Shown here piece by piece: positions 7,447 to 16,549 of a DNA stretch of 32,817 nucleotides. Source of the DNA: Mollicutes bacterium (lineage in GTDB: Bacteria > Bacillota_I > Bacilli_A > RF39 > UBA660); contig DUPI01000008.1 of NCBI GenBank assembly GCA_012838395.1, positions 1 through 32,817 of the forward strand, given 5' to 3'. The notes below the pieces were generated by a model that ran no database searches, had not been told where the DNA came from, and worked only from the letters and a program-made list of their open reading frames with translations. Positions within the stretch are counted from its first letter, which is position 1. Each line of letters opens with the position of its first letter. The position numbers and the translations under genes were made by a program.

Positions 7447-10400
7447 ATGGAAAATATTTTCGAAATCAAGCCCGAAACTGAGTTGATTATAGGATTAAAT
7501 AAGGAATTAAAATGTTTATACACTTATAATAGATTTATTAAGACAGACGAATCTATTGTTTTTTTGGTGAATACATTATACGAAGCAACGAATATGTACC
7601 AAATTTTATTACATTATACTAATGATGTATTGCTTTTTCCTATGGATGATTTTTTAACTAGTGAAGCTTTAGCAATGAGTCCAGAATTAATGGTAACACG
7701 ATTAGAAACAATTCAATCAATTATAAGAAACGAAAAAAAAATTATTGTTACAAATTTAATGGGTTATCTTCGTTTTTTACCACCTAAAAAATTATTTATT
7801 GATAACGTACTCGAGATTCAAATAAATGATGAACGAAAAATAGCTGATATTTTAAAAAGTTGTAATAAAATGGGCTACAAAAGAGAAACTCTTGTTAATA
7901 AAACCGGCGAGTTTGCAGTTCGTGGATTTGTGTTTGATATTTTTCCTATAAATGAAAAAAACCCAATCAGATTAGAATTCTGGGGTGATGTGGTAGAATC
8001 TATTCGTGTTTTTGATGTTGATACTCAAAAAACAATCAAGTCACTTAATAGAATTGAAATTTATTCAAATACTGAATTTTTGATTAATGATGAAATCGAT
8101 GTTAATGAAGTGACTCAAAAAGATATACACAAGTATTTAAAACCGGTTAACATTTGCAATTATTTTAATAAATGTAAAGTAATAGTTGACAATTACAATG
8201 ATATAGAAGTAAGTTACAAATTTCTTCAAGAGGAGATTTTTAATTATCAGCAGAGTTTAAATTTAAAAGATGTTAAATATATGCATGATTTTTATGATTT
8301 ATCCGACGATTTTTTATGTTTAACAGATTTTGATAATGGACTTATTAAAACAAAAAACAAGATAATTTATAACTCGAAAGATATAGAACCATTTGGTAAT
8401 AGCAAAGAATTAATTAATAAACAATTGAATAATTACTTTTCTAAAAATAAAAAGATAATTATTTGCATGTCTAATAGAGAAAATGTTAATAAACTAATAG
8501 AAGAATTAGAAAATCCAAATCTTGTTTTTACATCAATTAATGAAATAATTGCAACAAAAATTAATGTTATTGTAAAAAAAATAAAAAGTGGTTTTGAACT
8601 TCCTGAAATTGTTGTAATTAGTGAAAATGAAATTTTTAATAAAAAAAATATTAAACCAAAATACAAATCTCGTTTTAAAATTGGAACTAAAATTAGTGAT
8701 GTAACTAAAATAAATGTCGGAGATTATATTGTCCATGAAATTCATGGTATTGCTAGATATACTGGTATTAAGAAAATTAAAAAAAATAATTTATACAAAG
8801 ATTATTTAACATTAGAATATCGTGGAAAAGATAAAGTATATGTCCCGGTCGAAAAGATAGAAACAATAAAAAAATATTCCAGCAATAGTAGTGTTATACC
8901 TAAATTAACAAAATTAGGAAGTTCAGAGTGGGCAAAAGCTAAATTACGTGTAAAACAAAAAGTTGAAGATATTGCTTTTTCTTTACTTAAATTATATGCG
9001 GAACGTGAGGCGACTAAAGGTTTTTCCTTTGCTAAAGATAGTGTGGAACAATTAGAATTTGAAAAAGAATTTAAATATACTGATACCATTGATCAAATAA
9101 AAGCAACCGAAGAAATAAAAGAGGATATGGAAAAACCATATCCTATGGATAGACTTTTGTGTGGCGATGTTGGATTTGGAAAAACAGAAGTGGCATTTCG
9201 CGCAATGTTCAAAGCTATTTTATCTAATAAACAAGTTGCTTTACTGTGTCCTACAACAATCTTATCTAGTCAACATTATAATAATGCTCTTGAAAGATTT
9301 AAATCGTTTGCTGTTAATATCGTTTTGCTAAATAGATTTGTTCCAAGTGCGAAAGTAAAGAAAATAGTTAGTGATATCAAAGAAGGAAATGTAGATATTG
9401 TAATTGGTACACATAGAATATTAAGTGATGATATTGTGTTTAAAGACTTAGGACTTTTGGTAGTCGATGAAGAACAACGTTTTGGAGTAAAACATAAGGA
9501 AAAAATTAAGAATTATAAAACAAATATAGATGTATTGACTTTGACAGCAACTCCAATCCCTCGAACTTTACAAATGACCTTTACAGGAATTCGTAGTTTA
9601 TCTTTGATTCAAACGCCCCCAGTTAATAGATACCCTATTCAAACTTATGTAATGGCGTATAACAATCAAATTATTAAAGATGCTATTTATAAGGAAAAAT
9701 CAAGAAATGGTCAAGTTTTTATTTTATATAATGATATCGAGAATATGTATTTGAAGGAATTAGAAATAAAAAAATTGTTGCCTGATCTTCGTATTACGTC
9801 AGCACATGGTAAAATGTCTAAAGGTGAATTAGAAAAAATAATGATGGATTTTTATGATCATAAGTATGATGTTTTACTGTGTACAACCATTATTGAAACC
9901 GGAATTGATATTCCAAGGGTAAATACATTAATAATTATTGATTCTGATCGTTTCGGATTGTCTCAGTTATATCAAATAAGAGGTAGAGTAGGTAGAAGCA
10001 ATAAAATAGCTTACTGTTACTTGATGTATGATAATCGAAAAATTTTATCTGAAGTTGCTACTAAAAGATTGAAAGTAATAAAAGATTTTACTGAATTAGG
10101 AAGTGGTTTTTCTATTGCAATGCGTGATCTATCGATTCGCGGAGCTGGTGATATTCTTGGGAGTGAACAAGCTGGTTTTGTTGATACCGTTGGTATTGAA
10201 ATGTTTTTAAAGATGTTAAACAATGAAATAAAAAGATTAAAAGGCGAGAAAGTTGAAGAAGAAGTAGAAATTGAAACTCCACCGTTGTTAGAGGTTGACA
10301 CTTCTATAAGAGATGAATATGTATTAGAAGAAGAATTAAAAATTGAAATTCACACTAAAATTAATACAATTGATTCATATGAAAAATTATACGAGGTCAA

Positions 10401-10734
10401 AACGGAAATAGAAGATAGGTTTGGTCCAGTTAATCAAAATCTTTTGATTTACATGTATGAAGAATGGTTTGAGAAATTAGCTAAAAAGTTAAATATTACA
10501 AAAGTAAAACAAACCAAAAACTTCATTGAAATAGAAATGCCAGAAGAATTAACAAATAAGATAAGTATTCAAAAAATATTTGTAGATGCAAGTAATATCA
10601 CGAGAATGTTTCGTTTTGGAATTAAAAGGAATAAGTTGTTAATAACTTTAGATACTCCAAAATTAGATAAGCACTTTATATTTTATTTAATTGAATTGTT
10701 AGAGTTAATTGAAAAAGATTATATCAAAAATTGA
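7447..10734 (+). CDS. mfd: Transcription-repair coupling factor Mfd
   Basis: Mfd pushes stalled RNA polymerase off DNA lesions and recruits UvrA. The N-terminal part is the UvrB-like module. The RNA-polymerase-interacting domain begins near residue 415 (NVGDYIVHEIHGIARY). The RecG-like translocase carries Walker A GDVGFGKT (573-580), the DEEQRFG box, TATPIPRTLQMT, and the QIRGRVGRS motif VI. A TRCF C-terminal domain completes the protein, with 1095 residues in all against about 1150-1180 in most Bacilli. The stop codon is embedded in the terminator hairpin, so the rsmI-pth-mfd run ends here. Confidence 0.96.
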   Translation: MENIFEIKPETELIIGLNKELKCLYTYNRFIKTDESIVFLVNTLYEATNMYQILLHYTNDVLLFPMDDFLTSEALAMSPELMVTRLETIQSIIRNEKKIIVTNLMGYLRFLPPKKLFIDNVLEIQINDERKIADILKSCNKMGYKRETLVNKTGEFAVRGFVFDIFPINEKNPIRLEFWGDVVESIRVFDVDTQKTIKSLNRIEIYSNTEFLINDEIDVNEVTQKDIHKYLKPVNICNYFNKCKVIVDNYNDIEVSYKFLQEEIFNYQQSLNLKDVKYMHDFYDLSDDFLCLTDFDNGLIKTKNKIIYNSKDIEPFGNSKELINKQLNNYFSKNKKIIICMSNRENVNKLIEELENPNLVFTSINEIIATKINVIVKKIKSGFELPEIVVISENEIFNKKNIKPKYKSRFKIGTKISDVTKINVGDYIVHEIHGIARYTGIKKIKKNNLYKDYLTLEYRGKDKVYVPVEKIETIKKYSSNSSVIPKLTKLGSSEWAKAKLRVKQKVEDIAFSLLKLYAEREATKGFSFAKDSVEQLEFEKEFKYTDTIDQIKATEEIKEDMEKPYPMDRLLCGDVGFGKTEVAFRAMFKAILSNKQVALLCPTTILSSQHYNNALERFKSFAVNIVLLNRFVPSAKVKKIVSDIKEGNVDIVIGTHRILSDDIVFKDLGLLVVDEEQRFGVKHKEKIKNYKTNIDVLTLTATPIPRTLQMTFTGIRSLSLIQTPPVNRYPIQTYVMAYNNQIIKDAIYKEKSRNGQVFILYNDIENMYLKELEIKKLLPDLRITSAHGKMSKGELEKIMMDFYDHKYDVLLCTTIIETGIDIPRVNTLIIIDSDRFGLSQLYQIRGRVGRSNKIAYCYLMYDNRKILSEVATKRLKVIKDFTELGSGFSIAMRDLSIRGAGDILGSEQAGFVDTVGIEMFLKMLNNEIKRLKGEKVEEEVEIETPPLLEVDTSIRDEYVLEEELKIEIHTKINTIDSYEKLYEVKTEIEDRFGPVNQNLLIYMYEEWFEKLAKKLNITKVKQTKNFIEIEMPEELTNKISIQKIFVDASNITRMFRFGIKRNKLLITLDTPKLDKHFIFYLIELLELIEKDYIKN

Positions 10735-10750
10735 TATAATCTTTTATTTT
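10712..10750 (+). terminator. Terminator overlapping the mfd stop
   Basis: AAAGATTATATCAA pairs with TTGATATAATCTTT around a 3-base loop and is followed by TTATTTT. The mfd stop (10732-10734) lies in the right arm. The minus-strand pseudogene remnant also ends in this hairpin, so it can work in both directions. Confidence 0.78.
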
Positions 10751-11716
10751 AATTTGATAACGTTCATAATATTAGGAACACTTTGTTCAACCTCGTTATG
10801 ATCAACAAGTATAACCTTTTTTAGGGTTTTTATATGATAAATCAGATAAATGTATAACCCCTAAGCATTGTTTTTGTTTATTTAAAACAGGATAGTTGCT
10901 ATATTTTGTTTTGTTCGTTATTCGCATAAAGTTTTCGACTGTATCAAGTTCATTAAAATATATAATATTGATATCATTATTTATTGTGTGTACATAATTA
11001 CATAAGTGAACTAATTTTGAAACTTTGAAGGTATCGTAAGGTGTTCTAATAATATTGACTCTATTTTTTTTGCTATATCCAAGTGTTTATCTTTTATAAT
11101 TGAATTATTAGTTAAAATAATTAATTTAGCTTTGTTTTTTTGTTGCGTATTCGTGAATGCTATGTCGGTCACCGATTATTAATATAGAATCATTATCGAT
11201 AGTTATGTTGTTGATAAACGTTGTACTTCCGTAAGAAGCAACAAGTATATTTCCTGAAACTTCATTATCAAATTTAAGAATTTCCTTACCATCTAACACC
11301 TGAATGATATTTTCGTAAAAAGAACGCAAATGATAAAAATCTCCCTCGATATGATCTTTAGTGATATCTTTCATTGAAATCATGTCTTTAAAAACTTTTT
11401 GTTCATCTACAATAGGTAGAGTACTAATATAATTATTATTCATATAATTATAAGCTGTAAGTATTGATTCATTCGTATGTATGAAATAGTTTTTTTGATA
11501 ATTAATATCTTTAATTTGTAGTTTCACATCATTTAAATACTCAGGTTGAGGGAAACCAAAATAATTTAAAACAAAATTTGTTTCAGAATTAATGTCTCCC
11601 AAAACTCTTGGAGAAGCATTTAATCCCTGTTTGTTTTTTAAATTAGCTAGTGTGATTGCAGCAGTAACACTAGCTGTATCTGGGACCCTATGTCCAAAAA
11701 CATAAATTTTTTCCAT
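10744..11716 (-). pseudogene. Decayed CBS-domain family II inorganic pyrophosphatase
   Basis: Translation of the minus strand gives a manganese-dependent pyrophosphatase of the type with inserted CBS-DRTGG-CBS domains, now broken. The first frame (11716-11126, 196 residues) has the GH..PDT start and the first CBS and DRTGG parts, but the catalytic PDTDS reads PDTAS. Homology continues in other frames after three shifts, each at an A-run: near 11135-11141 (+1), near 11064-11071 (-1) and near 10819-10824 (+1). The later pieces read KAKLIILTNN, RVNIIRTPYDTFKVSKLV and KVILVDHNEVEQSVPNI. The remaining DHH part and the whole DHHA2 domain are lost at the mfd terminator. GGGAGG still precedes the start. 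A functional pyrophosphatase must be elsewhere. Confidence 0.88.
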
Positions 11717-11822
11717 AAATAACCTCCCTTAATGAACATTTTTAATTATATCATATTTAAAATTCTAAACAGTATAAAATAGTCATAAATAGACAAAATA
11801 TTATATAGAGAGTGAGGTAAAA

Positions 11823-12356
11823 ATGAAAAGTATAGGTATTGTAAGAAGAATAGATGAGATGGGCCGTATAGTTATCTCAAAGGAAATACGAAAAACCTTA
11901 AGAATAAATAGTAATGATAGTATTGAAATATATATAGAAGGTGAAGAAAAAATTATATTAAAAAAATATTCATTACTTAAAAAAATTGATGATTTTGCCC
12001 AAAAATTTGTTGATTCAATGTATAATTTTATTAAGTATAATATTATTATAACTGATACTAAGGATATTATAGCAGCGGCAGGACCTAATAAAAAAGACTA
12101 CTTGAATCAACCAATAAGTGAAGGTTTGGAAAATTCGATATTAAGGCGTGAAAATATATTGGAAAAGTATCAAAAGGATTATGAATTAATAAAAGGTAAA
12201 AAAGAAAATGGAACTTACGCAATTAGTACCATAATTACTAATGGTGATGCAGTTGGCTTATTAATAATTTCTTCAAGTGGGGAAGAAATAACTAAAACTG
12301 AAGAAAAAATTGTCAAAATAGCTTCGCAATTTTTAGGAAAATATCTTGAACAATAA
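11823..12356 (+). CDS. spoVT: SpoVT/AbrB-type transcription regulator
   Basis: The protein has an AbrB swapped-hairpin DNA-binding domain (about 1-50, GIVRRIDEMGRIVISKEIRKTL) followed by a GAF-like domain (about 55-175). This is the two-domain build and length (177; B. subtilis 178) of SpoVT, which tunes sigma-G genes in the forespore. The mfd-spoVT order is that of B. subtilis. The shorter paralogue AbrB lacks the C-terminal domain, so SpoVT is the better name. GTGAGGTAAAAATG gives the ribosome site and start. No recognisable sigma-G promoter was seen upstream. It may have been kept as a general regulator rather than a sporulation one. Confidence 0.86.
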   Translation: MKSIGIVRRIDEMGRIVISKEIRKTLRINSNDSIEIYIEGEEKIILKKYSLLKKIDDFAQKFVDSMYNFIKYNIIITDTKDIIAAAGPNKKDYLNQPISEGLENSILRRENILEKYQKDYELIKGKKENGTYAISTIITNGDAVGLLIISSSGEEITKTEEKIVKIASQFLGKYLEQ

Positions 12357-12374
12357 CCATGAATGTGTTATAAT
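12346..12374 (+). promoter_or_regulatory. Promoter of the T-box/dut/metG unit
   Basis: TTGAAC (12346-12351), a 17-base spacer and TATAAT (12369-12374). The -35 overlaps the last codons of spoVT, so the unit has its own start near 12381. Confidence 0.75.
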
Positions 12375-12380
12375 ATTATT

Positions 12381-12607
12381 GATTATTAGTTAAAGATTAT
12401 GAAGGAAAGAGAAATACAAATGTTTTTATAGAGACTTTGTGTATGGTGGAAGCAAAGAAAATATAGTATTTTAAATGGTTCTGGAATTGTTTAATCGATA
12501 CGTAGGTTAAACCGTATTAATGCGTTAAATATTTGAGAGTATAACATTAGTTATAAATTAAGGTGGTACCGCGTCATCACGTCCTTAACTGGATGTGATT
12601 TTTTTTA
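12381..12607 (+). promoter_or_regulatory. T-box riboswitch, probably methionine-specific
   Basis: The T-box sequence AAGGTGGTACCGCG (12560-12573) is a textbook match. It is followed by the terminator ATCACGTCC / GGATGTGAT with an 8-T run (about 12576-12606). The upstream 180 bases can form Stem I, with a GGTGG stretch in its upper part. At the expected specifier position, ATG at 12475-12477 follows TTTAA and precedes a GGTTCTGG segment, pointing to tRNA-Met. Uncharged tRNA-Met would then stabilise the antiterminator and switch on the genes downstream. metG two genes later supports the methionine call. The first gene under control is dut. Confidence 0.88.
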
Positions 12608-12621
12608 TAGGGGGGAAGTAT

Positions 12622-13098
12622 ATGAATAGAGGTTTTGAAAAAGTTAGTTTTCCACAATTTAGAATGGATATTGTTGATAATAAAGAATTATATGATGAAT
12701 ATAATTTACCAGTAAGGAAAACAAAGAACAGCGCAGGTTATGATTTTTATGCAATTGAAGATATTGTTCTAAAACCTGGTGAAACAAAAAAAATACCAAC
12801 AGGCGTTAAAACTTATATGAATAATGATGAAGTATTAATGCTAGTTGTTAGAAGTAGTATGGGTTTTAAATATAATATTCGTCTTTGTAATCAGGTGGGA
12901 ATAATAGATGGTGATTATTATAATAATGAATCTAATGAAGGACACATTTGGGTAAGGTTACAAAATCATGGTGATGAAGAGGTTGTTATCCCACAAGGTA
13001 ATGCCTTTGTTCAAGGAATATTTACAAAATTTTTAATAGTGGATAATGAAGAAAAAATAGAAAAAGAAAGGACTGGAGGCTTTGGGAGCACCAGTTAG
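12622..13098 (+). CDS. dut: dUTP diphosphatase
   Basis: Dut hydrolyses dUTP to dUMP, which keeps uracil out of DNA and supplies thymidylate synthesis. All five trimeric dUTPase motifs are present: AGYDFYA, RSSMGFK, QVGIIDGDYYNN, VIPQGNAFVQGIF and the C-terminal RTGGFGSTS arm. ATG 12622 is chosen because GGGGGGA lies 5-6 bases before it; an upstream in-frame codon at 12595 lies within the riboswitch terminator. The product is 158 residues. It sits between a T-box and metG with only 8 bases to metG, so tRNA-Met charging likely sets its expression. ung, which removes uracil from DNA, lies 4.3 kb downstream. Confidence 0.94.
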   Translation: MNRGFEKVSFPQFRMDIVDNKELYDEYNLPVRKTKNSAGYDFYAIEDIVLKPGETKKIPTGVKTYMNNDEVLMLVVRSSMGFKYNIRLCNQVGIIDGDYYNNESNEGHIWVRLQNHGDEEVVIPQGNAFVQGIFTKFLIVDNEEKIEKERTGGFGSTS

Positions 13099-13106
13099 GT
13101 GATAAA

Positions 13107-14684
13107 ATGAATGAAAATTTCAATATATATACAGCGATTGCGTATACATCGGGAAAACCACATATAGGTAATACCTATGAAGTTGTTCTAGCTGATGCTA
13201 TAGCACGTTATAAACGTTTGTTGGGTTATGATGTGTATTTTCAAACTGGTACTGATGAACATGGTCAAAAAATTGCTGAAAAAGCTTTTATAAATAACAA
13301 AAATAATCAAGAATTTGTTGATGAGGTTTCTCTCGAAGTAAGACGAATATGGGATGTTATGAATACGAGTTATGATAAATTCGTTAGAACAACAAATTCA
13401 ATGCATAAAGAAAAGGTTTCAAAAATTTTTGAAAAATTATATAAACAAGGTGATATATATAAAGGTTTTTATGAGGGGTTATACTGTACACCATGTGAAT
13501 CTTTTTTTACTGAATCACAATTAAATAATGGAAAGTGCCCAGATTGTTCACGTGAAGTTACATCTACAAAAGAAGAAGCTTATTTTTTTAAATTAAGTAA
13601 TTACGCTGAACAATTAGAACAGCACATAAACAATAATCCTGATTTTATAAAACCAGAAAGCCGCAAAAATGAAATTGTAAATAACTTTATAAAACCAGGA
13701 CTACAAGACCTTTGTGTATCTAGAACGTCATTTGATTGGGGGGTTCCTGTTACCTTTGATGAAAAGCATGTTATTTATGTTTGGATTGATGCTTTAAGTA
13801 ATTATATTACCTTTATTGGATATGATCCTGAAGGTCAGCATGAACCAATATTTTCTAATTTGTGGCCTGCCGATGTGCATATAATCGGAAAAGATATTTT
13901 AAGGTTTCATGTTATATATTGGCCAATAATGTTAATGGCATTAGATATACCGTTACCAAAACAAATTTTGGGTCATCCGTGGCTTTTATCAGGCGAAGAA
14001 AAAATGAGTAAGTCAAAAGGAAATATTGTTTATGCAGATGATTTAGTTAAATTATTTGATGTAGATTCTGTAAGACATTATATGTTAAGTCAAATGCCAT
14101 ATGCTAATGATGGAATATTTACTTACGAATTGATAATTGATAAAATCAATGCTGATTTAGTTAATAATTTAGGGAATTTACTGAATAGAACAATAAGCAT
14201 GGCCTATAAATATTTTGATGGTATTGTTCCCGAGCCTAAATCTTTAGAGGAAGTTGACAATTCATTAATTGATTGCGTAACAAACACACGAAAGGCAATT
14301 AATAATAAAATGGATGAATATAAAGTTTCTGAATCTATCAATTTGGTATTTGATATATTTAACCGAACAAATAAATATATTGATGAAACAATGCCTTGGG
14401 CATTGGCTAAAGATGTAGATAAACGTGATCGTTTAGCTACGGTAATATATAATCTTTTAGAAACAATTAGAATAGGTGCTGTTTTACTTCAACCATTCTT
14501 ACCAGAAACATCAGATAAAATCTTTTATCAATTAAATACATTAAATAAAAATTATGATTCAATAACAGGATTTGATGGCATGGATGTAGGAATAAAATTA
14601 AATCAACCAGAACCATTATTTTTAAGAATTGATAAAAATAAACGATTAGAAGAAATAGAAAACTATTATAAAAATAAACGGTAA
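13107..14684 (+). CDS. metG: Methionyl-tRNA synthetase
   Basis: This enzyme charges both initiator and elongator tRNA-Met. The HIGH-type motif is PHIGN (near residue 18). A zinc-binding knuckle CTPCESFF...CPDC lies around residue 130, and KMSKS is at 299-303. The 525-residue protein ends after the anticodon-binding helical domain and lacks the C-terminal tRNA-binding (EMAP-like) domain present in the about 660-residue B. subtilis enzyme. It is the second gene under the T-box. The initiator tRNA gene is at 25111-25187. Confidence 0.96.
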   Translation: MNENFNIYTAIAYTSGKPHIGNTYEVVLADAIARYKRLLGYDVYFQTGTDEHGQKIAEKAFINNKNNQEFVDEVSLEVRRIWDVMNTSYDKFVRTTNSMHKEKVSKIFEKLYKQGDIYKGFYEGLYCTPCESFFTESQLNNGKCPDCSREVTSTKEEAYFFKLSNYAEQLEQHINNNPDFIKPESRKNEIVNNFIKPGLQDLCVSRTSFDWGVPVTFDEKHVIYVWIDALSNYITFIGYDPEGQHEPIFSNLWPADVHIIGKDILRFHVIYWPIMLMALDIPLPKQILGHPWLLSGEEKMSKSKGNIVYADDLVKLFDVDSVRHYMLSQMPYANDGIFTYELIIDKINADLVNNLGNLLNRTISMAYKYFDGIVPEPKSLEEVDNSLIDCVTNTRKAINNKMDEYKVSESINLVFDIFNRTNKYIDETMPWALAKDVDKRDRLATVIYNLLETIRIGAVLLQPFLPETSDKIFYQLNTLNKNYDSITGFDGMDVGIKLNQPEPLFLRIDKNKRLEEIENYYKNKR

Positions 14685-14788
14685 TGTAAAGTGTTGTAAA
14701 ATGTCTAAAAAAACAGATTGAAAAGTTTTGTAATCTTCAATTTGATATGTTATATTGGTAGTGTTGATAACGATAGAGAAAGGAAAAC

Positions 14789-14959
14789 ATGATTACTAAG
14801 GAGAATAAAGAGGTTAGAAGTGTAGCAGTTTGTTTAATTGTTATATTGTTGCTCAACTTAGGAAGTATTCTTCTCGAATTTGATACAGTAAATTTTATAT
14901 ATTTTATATTTGTTGTCTATGTATATCAAAAATATAAATATATAAATAAAATTGAATAA
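14789..14959 (+). CDS. Small membrane protein of unknown function
   Basis: This 56-residue ORF has an AAAGGA ribosome site 5 bases before ATG. A charged N-terminus (about 1-10) is followed by two hydrophobic stretches (about 11-29 and 34-47) and a basic, Tyr/Lys-rich end, compatible with two membrane passes. I do not recognise the family. TATATT upstream could be a -10. A hairpin begins two bases after the stop. The independent signals suggest a real gene, but the AT-rich composition makes chance possible. Confidence 0.5.
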   Translation: MITKENKEVRSVAVCLIVILLLNLGSILLEFDTVNFIYFIFVVYVYQKYKYINKIE

Positions 14960-14960
14960 G

Positions 14961-14990
14961 AATTATACCACTTGTGGTATAATTTTCTTG
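14961..14990 (+). terminator. Hairpin and extended -10 before tatD
   Basis: AATTATACCAC and GTGGTATAATT form an almost gapless inverted repeat (14961-14984) followed by TTTCTT, which would end the small ORF's transcript. The right arm also contains TGGTATAAT, an extended -10 promoter, so the same bases may start tatD transcription. Confidence 0.55.
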
Positions 14991-15002
14991 TGGGGTGATA
15001 TT

Positions 15003-15767
15003 TTGATTATTGATACTCATTGTCATTTGTTTGATGAATATTATAGTAATTTAGACTTAATCATTAATAATATGAAAAGTAATATAATAGTAGTAAGTGG
15101 GTCCAACATAAAGACAAATCAAGAAGTAATTAAATTGTGTAACAAGTATGGCAATGTTTTTGGTACATTAGGTTTTCATCCGTCAGAATTAGATAACTTT
15201 GATAACAAGGACTTGGAGTTTATTGAAGAAAACATTAATAATCCGAAGATTATAGGAATAGGTGAGATTGGACTTGATTACTATTGGCAAACCGATAATA
15301 AAATTATTCAACAGACTGTATTTAAAAAACAATTAGATATTGCTTTAAAACATAACAAAGCTGTAGTGGTACACAGTCGCGAAGCTTTAACAGATACATA
15401 TAATATATTAAAACAAAAAAAATATAGAAATATGAAAATTGTTTTACATTGTTATAGTTATGATTTGGAAATGGCGAAAAAATTTACCAAATTAGGATTT
15501 ATGTTAGGTATTGGAGGAATAATAACCTTCAAAAATTCTGGAACTTTGCGTTCAGTAGTTAAAAATATAGATTTAAAGTATTTATTATTAGAAACTGATA
15601 GCCCTTATTTAGCTCCGACACCGTATAGAGGTAAAGTTAATGAACCCAAAAACGTTAAATTAGTAGCTGAAAAAATTGCTGAAATAAAAAATATTGATAT
15701 TGATGAGGTTTATAAAGTAACAACTAATAATGCTATCTGCCAATTTGACTTAAAAGATAAATTATGA
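15003..15767 (+). CDS. tatD: TatD-family metal-dependent DNase
   Basis: This TIM-barrel hydrolase of the TatD/YcfH family has reported 3'-5' exonuclease activity. Metal ligands are visible: DTHCH at the N-terminus (His 6 and 8), GEIGLDYYW, VVHSRE, LHCYS and ETDSPYLAP. TTG 15003 is the preferred start: GGGGTGA lies about 5 bases upstream and the protein then begins MIIDTHCHLF as homologues do. An in-frame ATG at 14952 would run through the hairpin upstream. The product is 254 residues. The metG-tatD-yabE order is as in B. subtilis; rnmV, normally before rsmA, is missing. Confidence 0.93.
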   Translation: MIIDTHCHLFDEYYSNLDLIINNMKSNIIVVSGSNIKTNQEVIKLCNKYGNVFGTLGFHPSELDNFDNKDLEFIEENINNPKIIGIGEIGLDYYWQTDNKIIQQTVFKKQLDIALKHNKAVVVHSREALTDTYNILKQKKYRNMKIVLHCYSYDLEMAKKFTKLGFMLGIGGIITFKNSGTLRSVVKNIDLKYLLLETDSPYLAPTPYRGKVNEPKNVKLVAEKIAEIKNIDIDEVYKVTTNNAICQFDLKDKL

Positions 15768-15804
15768 TAGAATTTTATTGTTAGATTTATATGAGGTGAA
15801 ATTT

Positions 15805-16506
15805 ATGAATTCTTATTTACTACAGTTTGTTGGTAAATGGATAAGTTTTTTAGTAGTTTCTATGACTTCTTTATTTGGCACGTACAATTTAAAGAGTGTA
15901 GAAATTATAAATACTAACGATAATTCAAATAAAAGTATGAATGTCACTCATAAAATCGTTGAGTATGAAACGATTGTGAATAGGACATCAAAGTTACCTT
16001 TGAATACAAAACGTATTGTAAAGAAAGGTAAAAATGGACTTGTTTATGAAAATAATGAAACAAAAACAGTTGAAGTAATTAAAAAAGCTGTTAATGAAGT
16101 AATTGAATTAGGAACTGGTCCAGCAGGTCAATTTCATGGTAGATTAACTGCCTATGGTGCAGACTGTAAAGGTTGTAGCGGAACAGTCGCTTATCGAACC
16201 AAAGAAAATAAAAATCATAATCTTTTAAGAGATGGTGTTATATATAATGATGAAGATTATGGTGAAATAAGAATCTTAGCAGCACCAAATGATGTATTTC
16301 AAAGAGGAACAATAATAGAAATAACACGTGAATCAGACGAACCATTTATTGGAGTTGTCTTAGATACCGGTGGTGCATTAAATAGCGCTTGGCGCAATGA
16401 TCAAAGGATTATCATTGATTTAGCGTTTGAAACTGAAAAAGACCCGGAAGTTTATAAAACTACAAGTAATAATGTAAAATACAAAGTTTTACGTTGGGGT
16501 TGGTAA
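15805..16506 (+). CDS. YabE-like G5/3D domain cell-wall protein
   Basis: An N-terminal hydrophobic segment (about 8-25) acts as a signal or membrane anchor. A G5 domain (roughly residues 48-110) follows, then a C-terminal 3D domain named for its three aspartates: AYGADCKGC, VVLDTGG and IIIDLAF. The 3D domain has the double-psi barrel of lytic transglycosylases, and B. subtilis YabE and the Rpf-like Sps proteins use it in peptidoglycan remodelling. Here the DUF348 repeats of YabE are absent and the total is 233 residues. GAGGTGA precedes the chosen ATG 15805. The position between tatD and rsmA matches yabE. A strong terminator follows. Confidence 0.85.
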   Translation: MNSYLLQFVGKWISFLVVSMTSLFGTYNLKSVEIINTNDNSNKSMNVTHKIVEYETIVNRTSKLPLNTKRIVKKGKNGLVYENNETKTVEVIKKAVNEVIELGTGPAGQFHGRLTAYGADCKGCSGTVAYRTKENKNHNLLRDGVIYNDEDYGEIRILAAPNDVFQRGTIIEITRESDEPFIGVVLDTGGALNSAWRNDQRIIIDLAFETEKDPEVYKTTSNNVKYKVLRWGW

Positions 16507-16530
16507 GAAGACGGTAAGTCTTCTTTTTTT
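16505..16530 (+). terminator. Terminator after the yabE-like gene
   Basis: AAGAAGAC and GTCTTCTT enclose a 5-base loop (GGTAA) and run into seven or more Ts. The gene's stop codon is at the base of the left arm. Confidence 0.9.
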
Positions 16531-16549
16531 ATTAAATAAGGAGGAAAAA

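Noticed and set aside
13545..13560. A CACGTG inside metG (TTGTTCACGTGAAGTT) resembling parS
   Set aside because: The bases flanking CACGTG differ from the parS consensus at several positions on both sides, and it lies in a conserved coding region.
14700..14760. Possible terminator after metG (AGATT / AATCT region)
   Set aside because: The stem is about five AT-rich pairs with a long loop and no proper T-run.
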